From Linum tenue (taxonomy: Eukaryota; Streptophyta; Magnoliopsida; Malpighiales; Linaceae), in contig CAMGYJ010000009.1 in the NCBI GenBank assembly GCA_946122785.1, positions 7,718,937-7,782,936 on the forward strand: 64,000 nucleotides of DNA, given 5' to 3'. The position numbers and the translations under genes are program-made. Numbering within the stretch: the stretch's first letter is position 1; each line of letters starts with the position of its first letter. Shown here piece after piece: positions 33,604 to 43,257 of this stretch. The notes below the pieces were generated by a model. That model saw only the letters and a list, made by a program, of their open reading frames with translations, made no database searches and was not told the origin of the DNA.

Positions 33604-34529
33604 TGTTATCGCCTTCCTCTCCCTCCTTTCTTCTTCGAACAGCCAGCCAAGCCGAACAAGAAACCAGAGCAAAAAGCAAATCAAAATCGCCCTCCAGTCA
33701 GTCTGCCGTCCGTCTAACCTTATCCACTCGGCAAGAGAAAAGAAGACCAACCGTCGCATTTCATCGGCCCAGTCTAGTCTACCGGGAAGCCCATTGTAAG
33801 CCCATCTAAGAAAGCCTGAGGCCCAATTGGAGACTGACGGAGGGAGGGAGCGTGTACCGTTCTGGAGCGCGTGAGGGATGAAGTCGTCATTCGCTTCTCC
33901 CAAGACAAGAGTTTCTGTCTATAAAAAAAACAGAGCCGCTCTCGGCCATGCCAGCCCGGCAATCGACTGCGTCGAATCACGCCCTTTCTTCGTCCCTCTC
34001 CTCTTTCTCTCTCTTTTCCTTCTCGCTCGATCCTCCTTCCCTTCTCTTGCTTCCAAATCCAATCCCAACCGCTTGAAAAGTGAGGCCTTACCAATTTCCC
34101 TCCAAAATTCCCAACTTTCTTCCGTCCCGCGCGTTCCCCGTTTCGCGAAAACCCCTCCGAGCTTCGCTTTCTGGCTAGGGTTTTACCTGGAACGGCGTTC
34201 TTGCTCTTTCCTTCGTCGGAATCTTTCCCTTCCGTTTGTTTCTTTCCGGGGCACCCTTATTTGCTCTTGAAATTCTTTTCCAACGGCTTTACGGTTCTGT
34301 TCTCTCCCGAGAAAAGGGTGAGGTTGGATCTGTGTTCTGCTGTTTCTTTTGCCTACGAGATTTAACTTCAGAATCATTCTTTTCGTCTGTGCTCTTCCCT
34401 GCGAAGCTTTGGGAAGACGTGACAGACGAGATTTTTTATCCAAGTTCGGTTAGGGTTATGGATTTGATGAGTGTAGCTCGTCAGGTTGGGGGTATTTTGA
34501 AACCCTAATTTTGATATGAAGGTGCAAAT
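33604..34529. promoter_or_regulatory. divergent promoter region between ESSS-type gene and TAF8
   Basis: 926 bp separate two start codons that point away from each other. The TAF8 side is a pyrimidine-rich leader with a telo-box-like AAACCCTAA at 34500-34508 and TTAGGGTT at about 34450. No clear TATA box was identified for either direction. Shared housekeeping control is inference. Confidence 0.55.
34458..34508 (+). other. upstream ORF in the TAF8 leader
   Basis: ATG at 34458 opens a 16-codon frame ending TAA at 34506-34508, 21 bp before the TAF8 ATG. The stop overlaps the telo-box. If this part of the leader is in the mature mRNA, it could reduce TAF8 translation. Confidence 0.5.
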
Positions 34530-35606
34530 ATGAGCAATGGAGGTGCAGAGAGTACACCGGGAAGATCAAAAGCTGACGATTTTGGCTATGCAGTGGCGAG
34601 AAAGGCTGTAGCTCAGGTTTGTGAAAATGTTGGCTTTGAGGGGTTGAAAGAGTCGGCCTTGGATGCTCTAACTGACGTCACCCTCCGGTACCTCCGTGAC
34701 CTGGGCAAGACGGCAAGTGCCAATGCCACTCTATGTGGCAGAACACAATGTAGCATCTTCGATGTTGTTCGAGGTTTTGAAGATATTGGCACCTCTCAAG
34801 GATTTCCAGGTGCTTATAATTCCAGCAGTTGTCTTGTTAGTTCTGGCACTATTAGAGATATAGTTGATTTTGTGGAATCTGAAGAAGAGATCCCGTTTGC
34901 ACAATCAGTGCCACAGTTCCCCATTGTTAGAGATGGCAAGTTGATTCCTAGTTTTGAGAAAATGAACGAAACTCCTCCCGGGAATCATATTCCAGCTTGG
35001 TTGCCAGCATTGCCAGATCAGCACACATATGTGCATACACCAATGTGGGATGAGAGGGTCTCAGATCCTCGAGCAGAGAAGATTGAGCAAGCTCGGCAAC
35101 GGAGGAAGGCAGAACGGACTTTGTTGAGTCTGCAGCAGAGGCTTGTCAGTAATGGCTCAGCAGGTGCTTCATCATCTGGTGTGGTGGCTAATGAATATGT
35201 CAAGGAAACGGGTACAGGTGATGGAAACCCTTTCCTCAGGCAACCTTTGAAGCCAGGGGAGAAGGGTACTTCTTCGGTTTCGGTGCCAAATATAGAGAAG
35301 CATGCTTCTGTGCTGGTGCCATTTGCCCCAGCTATCGAGGCAGCTAAAGAAATAGGGGTTAATGAGGATGGTGAAGGTGGTGGGGAGAGGACGTTGCTTC
35401 CAGAGAAGAGGAATACTGTGAAATTTAGGTTAAAAACTAGGGAGAGAATGTTAGTTGAACCCTTAGATGTGCATCTTACAAAGAAGGGCGAACAGAGATC
35501 TGAGCAGTCATTAGGGCGGGAGGACGAGAGGGATGACAAGAAGAGGAGGGCAGAGTACGTATACAGACAGTCTATGGAGAACCCGCAAGAACTCACTCAG
35601 TTGTAA
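34530..35606 (+). CDS. TAF8: TFIID subunit 8 (TAF8)
   Basis: An intronless 358-residue frame. Residues about 15-90 form the histone-fold (bromo-associated) domain: DDFGYAVARKAVAQVCENVG, ALDALTDVTLRYLRDLGK, CSIFDVVRGFEDIG. Residues about 145-185 match the TAF8 C-terminal domain with HIPAWLPALPDQHTYVHTPM and a basic helix (EKIEQARQRRKAERTLL). The rest is charged and likely disordered. TAF8 pairs with TAF10 through the histone fold and helps assemble TFIID, in the nucleus. The next gene upstream is the divergent complex I subunit. The length is typical for plants. Confidence 0.95.
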   Translation: MSNGGAESTPGRSKADDFGYAVARKAVAQVCENVGFEGLKESALDALTDVTLRYLRDLGKTASANATLCGRTQCSIFDVVRGFEDIGTSQGFPGAYNSSSCLVSSGTIRDIVDFVESEEEIPFAQSVPQFPIVRDGKLIPSFEKMNETPPGNHIPAWLPALPDQHTYVHTPMWDERVSDPRAEKIEQARQRRKAERTLLSLQQRLVSNGSAGASSSGVVANEYVKETGTGDGNPFLRQPLKPGEKGTSSVSVPNIEKHASVLVPFAPAIEAAKEIGVNEDGEGGGERTLLPEKRNTVKFRLKTRERMLVEPLDVHLTKKGEQRSEQSLGREDERDDKKRRAEYVYRQSMENPQELTQL

Positions 35607-36560
35607 ACTAATTGATTTGTTGACTGGATTTAGCTTCTAGAGAAATTTGCTTAATGCATAGCAGCAAGCTGTGGCTATGTATGCTTTGTTATGAGCTATC
35701 CTGTCGGGGTTATGGTTGCTGTCGTTGTGCTGTATCTTTACTTGATTCTGTGCACTGTAGGGGTGTCCTCCTGGCTCATTAACAAAATTTTGGTTGGGAG
35801 GTATGCGGGTGCTTATTGCTGGTTTTCACATTTGGGGTTTAGACTCCCGACTGATTCTTTACCATGAAGATTTTGCTTAATTCATTCTCGTCTAATATTG
35901 TAACGATGCCATCATATCATAGCAGTGTGAGTTATAGATTGATTCTGTGTTTTTCCCCCCTTTGTCTTAGTCTAGCTGTTCTTCTGTAGTGGAAAGCGTT
36001 CCTTTTAGCAGTCTGATGTTTGTTTTACGACAACAGTTAACAAGGAGATTATCAATCAAGCTTCAAGTTGTTTATGTAACTTACTTGAGTTCCCTTTGTG
36101 CAAGTATGTACTTTGGATTTGGAAAAGATAAGTAGTGTTCCAGTTGATCTTGCATTGTGCTCCCCGGGCCCGCCTCCAACTCGATATATGTGCTACTACT
36201 GCTGCTGTGATTGTCTAACCTTTTTAGGACTTGGTGGGCAGAAGCAGGTGGCTGCCATCAAATTATCAAAAGACTGCAATTGCAGTAGTTGATGCAGTTG
36301 TCTTACTGTTAGTTTCATGGACCTCTTGTGTGTATGGATTGGGAATCAATCATGGGAGAAAGAGCTGTAGTTAAATGGTCTGAGGGAGCTGGCTTTGGGG
36401 ATGTGGGAAGGGCAGCCAGACTTGGTTTTGTTGCCCGTCTATGACAAAGGTAACTCTGCTTCTGCTTCTGTAACTGTGACTAAATCTAAATGGAAGTGTA
36501 GTAAATTTGCAATTCTATGTTTGAAAGTTCTCAAAGATGGCCCTCTATGAATTTTAATGG
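35607..36560. other. TAF8 3' flank and intergenic
   Basis: The stretch is T-rich with no recognised coding frame. The first few hundred bases are probably TAF8 3' untranslated region. Confidence 0.5.
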
Positions 36561-37190
36561 GCAACGCTCTTCTACTACGTGAAACTATCAAGTTTTCCCT
36601 CTCACCCACTGTTCTATCAATATATCGTATTTAAGATTGATTGTGATGAGGATATCGACACAAAGATTGCTCAAGCGCTATCCATGGTTACTCGAAATCA
36701 AGTTAAGACGTTGAATGCGCAATTGCTAGCTTTTTGGCAAGTGCAATATGTTTGCGCGACAAGGAGTGGATTTTGTCCAAGCCAAGAGAACCAAAATGAG
36801 TTCTAAGGAGACCAACACAGTCTTCCACCTTAAGGCATCCAATTCGGCCAACAATTCATAAGAGGCCCACTTCCATCCCTTTTTTCTTGGGTCCTATGGA
36901 AGCCAATTTCCTCTTGCTTCATCCACGAGTTGTGTTAACTAGAAAAAAAATATATATATATATTTTGCACATTTGCTCATAAGCTTCCTTTAGTTTTCCT
37001 TATCTGTTTTGGATTTTACACTCATATAAGGGTAGATTAGATTCCATCAAGTTTTCTCAATAAGAAATTAATATGTTTGAGTGTTCAATCTCGAAACCAT
37101 TTTCCTTCTTAGTTCTTAGTTTGTTCATGGAATCAAGTAGCTAGAGGAACCCAACATCATCAACTAGCCCATCACTCTAATTGTAGAGTA
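36561..37190. other. intergenic, possible gypsy gag-start relic
   Basis: A short plus-strand frame contains MVTRNQVKTLNAQLLAF, which loosely resembles the LTR-R-N/S-Q-x-K start of gypsy gag. Support is weak and nothing else continues it. Confidence 0.3.
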
Positions 37191-37193
37191 ACC

Positions 37194-37562
37194 TTGTATG
37201 CTTGGCTCTTTCCTCGATTGGAGATTTGGTTTGAGTTATTTCTTCCGATTGGAGCGAGTATACATGTTAAACATATTGGCTCTGTGTCACTTCAATTAGG
37301 CTTAACTCTTGGACGTGTTCTTCATGTGCCTGAATTTTGTAGAAATTTAGTTTATATGAGCCGTGTAACGAAGGATAACCATGTTGCATTGATCTTCCCT
37401 GGTGGTTTCTCCATTATTCAGGTTTTACAATCCAAGAAATTGATTAGGAATGGGGCATGATGGACTTTATTTCCTTCGCTTATTTGGCAGTGGTTTTACA
37501 ATCCAAGAAATTGATTAGGAATGGGGCATGATGGACTTTATTTCCTTCGCTTATTTGGCAGT
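37194..37562 (+). pseudogene. copia pol fragment (protease to integrase linker) with tandem duplication
   Basis: The frame reads PIGASIHVKHIGSVSLQLGL, TLGRVLHVPEFCRNLVYMSR and VTKDNHVALIFPGGFSI, the copia region after the protease aspartate and before the GAG-pre-integrase domain. It ends in a perfect duplication of 71 bp, so the frame stops at TGA. Nothing of the neighbouring domains remains. Confidence 0.8.
37421..37562. repeat. perfect 71-bp tandem duplication
   Basis: GGTTTTACAATCCAAGAAAT starts at 37421 and again at 37492. The two 71-bp units look identical through GCTTATTTGGCAGTG. Confidence 0.9.
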
Positions 37563-38750
37563 GGATGTGTAGAGGCTTGTGTGGTGTGAGGTGTTGGTCC
37601 GATTGTCGAAGCTATATGATATGCTCGATTGGGGCTCCCGCCCCCTGGGCGTCGGCGTCCAGTGTCCACTCTTCTCGGCTGAGGGTGGTTCACGGGCGCA
37701 TATCCTGGTCCATTCGGGGATGTGGCCTCCTTATCATCTCAACTTGCTCTCCCCTCGTCTTGCCCTATCTGCCCTCCTGGCCGCCAAAGTTTCTTCGAGC
37801 ATGATAACTTTCTGCACTCAGTGATCCAAGTCCTCCGTGGATACCACGTCCCTCTTGGCGAGCGCCCTGCATAGCTCCTCGCCGGTGGTACATTCGTTCA
37901 AGCACACTCCCAACAATGACGGCTGGGCGTCTTTTACTGCCAAGGCTACGGAGAGCCACCTTTCATAAAACTCTCTCAGCGCCTCCCCTTCCTTCTGCTT
38001 GACCTTGAAGAGGGCGCCTATGGTCAGAGAGCGGCGCTTCCTGCTGGCAAATTTTGCCAAAAACATCGCCGCAAACTGCTCAAAGCAGTCAATGCGCCCC
38101 TCTTCGATTTTGTGGTACCAGTCAAGGACCACGCCCGCGAAAGTCGACGGGAACACTTTGCACAGGGTAGCGTATGAGTTGTTGTAAAGTTGCATCTTGG
38201 TGAACTATCCATTCAAGTGATCATCCGAGTCCGCTGTCCCGTCATAAGTTGGGAGTGGGGGAATGTTGGTTCCCGCGGGCTCCATCAGTATATTCCGCGC
38301 TAGGGGCTGCCTTACGGAGCAGTGGCGTGACAGGCGCCCCAGGATTTCCCCGTTCCATCCATTGGCGTCCGGACCACTGCGTTCATGCTTGCGTCATTGG
38401 CTTGGGCGCCTCAAATGCCCGGACTCGCTTTCTGTCTCCGCCACCCTTTCCCTTTTCTTCGAGGTTGGGCTGGACGTCATCCCTTCTCCTCTTTTCAAGG
38501 CATCAACCTCTCGTCGAAGCGCCTCGATCGCCTCATCCTGATCCTCAATGATCCTAAACAACTCCTTTTTTGTGACCGAGGTGCCTTCCGACCCTCGAAA
38601 CATACCATCACTTTCCTCACCTTCGTCCATCTCGGGCGTCAGCCCTCTCATCCGCTCAGACTGGTCTTCCGTAATTTCTTCTCCCTCTCCACTCATGGGC
38701 GCCTCCACACTTATGATTCTTGGTTATATTCCCCTATCAGGCGCGCCAAT
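37563..38750 (-). pseudogene. gypsy retrotransposon gag, 5' part
   Basis: On the minus strand after the LTR come a primer-binding-site region (TTGGCGCGCCTGATAGGGG at 38750-38732), a gag N-terminus (MEAPMSGEGEEITEDQSERM, then a coiled coil DQDEAIEALRREVDALKR) and a Retrotrans_gag domain in a second block (YDGTADSDDHLNG, stop, FTKMQLYNNSYATLCKVFPS, then LREFYERWLSVALAVKDAQP). At least one in-frame TAG and frame breaks near 38300 disable it. It ends abruptly at the copia duplication near 37563, so most of pol and the 3' LTR are missing. Confidence 0.85.
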
Positions 38751-39259
38751 TGTTTGAGCCTCGACGCCCTGCCAACACGCCCTCGTTCTTTCCGTCCGGC
38801 GTCTGCCTACACACACGAGCACAGAGGGGGGCGCCTGGGCCCGTTAGCCCTCTGACGATCAAGTCAGTATCTTAGAGAGAGAAGTGTCATAGAGCAAGAG
38901 TTTTAGTGAGAGAGTCCAACCTGTGTAAATGCTACCAACTGCCCCTATTTATACTCACTGAGCTCGAGGTGGATTTCCTCGACGTCACCATCGCATTAAA
39001 TGCTTTGTACCTACACTGTTGTCAGAAGCCTCAACCACCTTGTTAGGCTTCTGACGATGGCAGGCGCCTACTGGTGGGGGGGTACCACTTGCCAGCCTGG
39101 ACTTCTTTGGCTCTTAGCGCTTTGTCTCCTAGTCTATGTTGTCTGGTATGAAGTGGGCTTTATGGGCTTCCTCTTCTGGCTCATTGCCTTGGGCTACTTT
39201 CAATTGAATGAGCTCTTTCTTGGGCCTTCTTTTGGGCCCCTTGTTGTGGTACCCCAACA
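38751..39259 (-). repeat. LTR of the gypsy element
   Basis: On the minus strand it begins TGTTGGGGTACCACAAC and ends GGCTCAAACA, immediately before the primer-binding site. A TATA-like GTATAAATAG lies near 38947-38956 in the minus direction. At 509 bp it has clean TG...CA ends. The partner LTR was not found in the window. Confidence 0.85.
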
Positions 39260-41669
39260 ATGTCAATAAAATTCCTGCCTAAAACTTTTTTAATTTGGTA
39301 GTATAGACAAGTGGATGTCATGCATGTATATTTACCCAAAATTATGATAGATGACAAATCTACATGCAAAAATACATAAAAATTCAGCAAAATGGCTAGA
39401 AAACATTATCCATGTGACATGTGTTTGTAACGGCAATTAGTCGCACTAAACAACAGAAGTAAATTCTGATGGCCACCATCATCGTGGACTCCGCCCATGC
39501 ACCCTTTTATCCACACATCCAACGCCCCAATTAACTGTTTTTTTTTTAAACTAGTCAAAACTGATGAATAATTGTGTTTGTCGTACAATCTCTTGTGGAC
39601 TTGGCCAGGTAATTAAAACTATGCATTTCAATAACATTTTTCATATATAAAAGATTAGTTTATTTTCAATCCACTTACTTTTTTTTGGGTGTGTGACATA
39701 CAATTTTCTTATAATTTTCAATTTAGTTCCCCAATTTGTTTCTCAACGGTTTCAATCTTCAACGGTATCATACTAAACAAGAAAATATGTAACTTCGTGA
39801 AAACAACATTCATGATCTACTTATCTCGAATTTGTCTGACATACCTCCATAGATTCGTTAGTGACGTTCATATAAATATGAGTAACTTTTTGGATAAATG
39901 TACTAGGATTTGTTATAATTCTATTCCATAATGTTATATTACACATATTGATGATTAAAACTTAATATTTGGTCATTAAAAATATATTTTTAGGTTGTGG
40001 CATATATAACTCATCTATGTGAGAACCCATAAAAATATATCATCCAATTTCTCACAAGTAGTTAAGCTTATTCAGCTCATCATTGTTAAGCAAAACATAA
40101 TAAGGTGATATATATAGTAGCATGCATTTCAAATCAATTTTAAATCGTATAGAGATTGAAATCTCATATTCTTTTCACATTCGAAATCTCAATTTTAAAT
40201 CGTATTTGATACATATTATATTGTGTGTATGATTAATCAGAGATTTCATAAAAAAGAAAAAGGTTTTGAGCAATTTATATTATTATTGTTTGTTACAAAC
40301 AATTAACGACAAGTTTGTAAATTGGAAGAAACGATTTTCTAATAAAAAAGTATTTAGAAACCATTATAATATTATATACGCATTCACAAATATAAGGTAC
40401 ACAATAAGCGTGCCTACACGATACATAAATAAAAGTAAAATCTCATCGAGAAAATAACTTTATGATTCTAAATTATCTTTCCATTCTTACCCAAAAAAAA
40501 ACTTATCTTTCCATTTGTTTGGTGTGCTTATAAGAAAAGTGTGAAATTGTTAACATTTATTACATTCTATAACTGTGAAGATACAGATGAAATGATTGTT
40601 ATCCTTTAGGAAAATGGAAAAAGGCAATTTTTTTAATAAAAAGTAAATAAGAAACGTTTATCAACATTTCAAATTTCAAATAAAGAAGGAAAATTTGTGA
40701 GCTTTTATGGAAAAAAAAGGAAAGTCCATTAATATTGACACTCGGAATACATGCACCCTACTCAATTAAAAAAAATCCGTTATAAATTAATTAGTCATTG
40801 GGCAATCCTCATGCTATAAAAGAAACTGTTGTTGTATTGCAGGTCACACAACCAGTTGTTACGGGAGAGCAAAACCAAAACTAGTTTAATTAAACTATTT
40901 GTTACGAGGCTACCAGTACCTTCATGGCTCCAGTTCCCGCTCTCTCTGTTGAGTAAGTATTCTATAATATTTATTTATATATTGTTTGCCTTTGACTATC
41001 ATACACTATAGTCATTTATTCATACGAGTAAATACAATTTAAGCCATTTCTTTCAAACTTTTATAATTATTAGCCGCGAAAACGTATAGTGTAGATTATC
41101 TTTACGAAAGAACTATATTTTGGAAGTGATAAAATAGAATAAGATTGATATTCGAGTATTCAATTGTTAGTATCAATTGTACATACGGATTTGTTTTCAT
41201 TATGATGGAATCAAATTTATGTTTTTTTATCTTGTTTTGTGTTGAACATAATTTTTTTTTTTTTTGGTCAAATGAAAGATTCCATTATCAAGAAGATATA
41301 GATGCGAACTTTTACAACTCTTCAAAGAGCAAAACACAAAAATTGAAACCACCCCATCACAGGAAACAAAGAATGGGAATTCAAAGCAAAAAAATCGAAA
41401 TAATTCTTCATTGAAACAACAAAGTTTATTTTTTCCCATTTTTTATTGTACGATTCATATTTTTTATATGGTTGTGTGTCTCAAGGTTTGAATACAGAGT
41501 GGTAAAAAAGTATATATAAACGTTCCAAACAATTTTGATTGAAGAAATGTACAATAAGGCATTCATATATGGGAATTCAAGTAGAACGCATCTTGACATG
41601 ACACCTCCATGCAATGGTATTATGCATTTTCATAGGTATAGATGACAATTGTATCTTTAAATTTTACAT
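39260..41669. other. long AT-rich intergenic stretch
   Basis: No gene or bounded repeat is recognised in 2.4 kb. Short A/T runs and poly-T tracts dominate, and all open frames are short and compositionally biased. Confidence 0.6.
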
Positions 41670-41677
41670 ACAATATA

Positions 41678-42119
41678 AGGGTTATAGGTATAATATGTCC
41701 ATATAATATTTTTAACATCAAATATGCCCCTGTACTTTGAAAAAAATTATCAAACATGCCCTTCTGTTAAAATTTCCATTGAAAAATCGTCAATCGTGGT
41801 TGAACCAAAATTTAGACGACCCGACATCGGCAAATGGGTGAAAAAATGTCAGTTTTGTCCCCTTTTTTATTTCTCTGGGTCTTTTCAAAGTGAAATTATT
41901 TGAATGATTTTATTATACAAAAGAACCAAAAAAATTCTAAAGTGAATTTATTAGGGATATTTTAGTCATTTGTGTCGCCCAAACTAAAGTTCGGCCTTGG
42001 TTAACGGTTTATGGATGAAAATTTTAACTAAAGGGCATGTTTGATCATTTTTACAAAGTACAGGGGCATGTTTGATAAAGCTTCATAGTAGAGGGGCATA
42101 TTACACCTATAACCCTACA
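41678..42119. mobile_element. MITE with long imperfect inverted repeats
   Basis: The left end AGGGTTATAGGTATAATATG and right end (minus) AGGGTTATAGGTGTAATATG match, and the arms continue with CAAATATGCCCCTGTACTTT/CAAACATGCCCCTGTACTTT. ACAATATA is repeated at 41670-41677 and 42120-42127. Both arms hold a second internal repeat (ATCAAACATGCCC). Noncoding, 442 bp. The 8-bp flank suggests hAT, but the right end carries three extra bases. Confidence 0.7.
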
Positions 42120-42363
42120 ACAATATAATTATGACGTGCAAGTCATGTCATATTCTTTTTATTTTTGTGTTTATTATTTCTAGTATTTAAGTATTCATGC
42201 TTTTTATAATTGTGATAAGAAATAAGGTGTAATTAAAAGTGAATTGCATGTAGGTGAAATGGAAGTACAATCATGCTAAAATTATCAAAATGGCAAAAGT
42301 AACCACATATGGCATGCAAATAAATCGACACCTTAATAGTCTAATTCTTTTTTTAAACCGGAT

Positions 42364-43257
42364 GTGAACAGAAATTGCAGCAAGAAGCATAAGGTTGTGA
42401 TGATACTGGGATCAACCGGCACCGGAAAGACCAAATTGTCCATCGATTTAGCCATCCGTTTCTCCGGCGAGATCATCAACTCCGACAAAATCCACGCCCA
42501 AAAGGGCCTCGACATCGCGAGCAACCGAGTCACCAAGGCCGAGACCAAGGGCATACCTCATCACATCCTCGAAGTCGTCGGCTCCGATGCCGACTTCACA
42601 ATCCAAGACTTCGTCACCCGGGCCCACGACGCCATTGACCACATCACCTCCAAAGGGCGTCTCCCCATCATTGTTGGTTGCTCCAACTCCTACATAGAAG
42701 CCCTCGTGGAGGGCCACTACTCCGAATTCAGGTCTCGAATCGATCCTTGCTTCCTGTGGATCGACATCGATGTCCCCGTCCTGTATCGTGTCGTCGAGGC
42801 CAGAGTGGATCGGATGATCCGCTCTGGCCTCCTCGATGAGGTCAGGGAGGCCCTCATCAGCGAGGGTCCCAAAGATGTGACCAGAGGGGTATGGAGGACG
42901 ATAGGGTTTGAAGAGTTTCAGACGTACTTTGAAGCAATCGAGGGCGTGGACGAGATGGATCATCACGACGAGGTGGCAAGAAAGGAGCTATTCGATGTCG
43001 CCACGAAATCGATGAAGGAGAGAACTTGCAAGCTGGTGGATAGGCATTTGGGTAAGATCCAACGACTGAGGGATGTAAATGGATGGGATATACACCGGAT
43101 CGATGCCACGAAGGTGGTGGTGGCTATGGAGAACAATGGTGGCACGGAGGCTGACTCGTGGGAGGAGGTGGTGCTGAAGCCAAGTTATCAAATTGTTAGC
43201 AAGTTTTTGGATGGAGGAAAGCAGGAGGGGGAAGTCGTGGTGCCATATTTAATGTGA
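42364..43257 (+). CDS. IPT: adenylate isopentenyltransferase (cytokinin synthesis)
   Basis: An intronless frame with the plant IPT layout: P-loop GSTGTGKTKLSIDLA, then GEIINSDKIHAQKGLDIASN, GIPHHILE, GRLPIIVGCSNSYIEAL, SRIDPCFLWIDIDVPVLY, VDRMIRSGLLDEVREAL, TRGVWRTIGFEEFQTYF and the C-terminal WDIHRIDAT. The enzyme transfers the isopentenyl group of DMAPP to N6 of ADP/ATP, the first step of cytokinin synthesis. The coordinates use GTG at 42364, because no ATG lies in frame between the TAG at 42337 and a Met at 42400, directly before the P-loop. ATG at 42362 is out of frame and stops at once. A 5' exon, a non-AUG start or decay are all possible. At about 285-297 residues it is shorter than most plant IPTs and lacks a transit peptide. 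Confidence 0.88.
   Translation: MNRNCSKKHKVVMILGSTGTGKTKLSIDLAIRFSGEIINSDKIHAQKGLDIASNRVTKAETKGIPHHILEVVGSDADFTIQDFVTRAHDAIDHITSKGRLPIIVGCSNSYIEALVEGHYSEFRSRIDPCFLWIDIDVPVLYRVVEARVDRMIRSGLLDEVREALISEGPKDVTRGVWRTIGFEEFQTYFEAIEGVDEMDHHDEVARKELFDVATKSMKERTCKLVDRHLGKIQRLRDVNGWDIHRIDATKVVVAMENNGGTEADSWEEVVLKPSYQIVSKFLDGGKQEGEVVVPYLM

Noticed and set aside
33604..33903. 100-codon upstream extension of the ESSS-type frame
   Set aside because: Family members begin at MEKYFGNAYRGDPG; the upstream part has no homology and is taken as leader.
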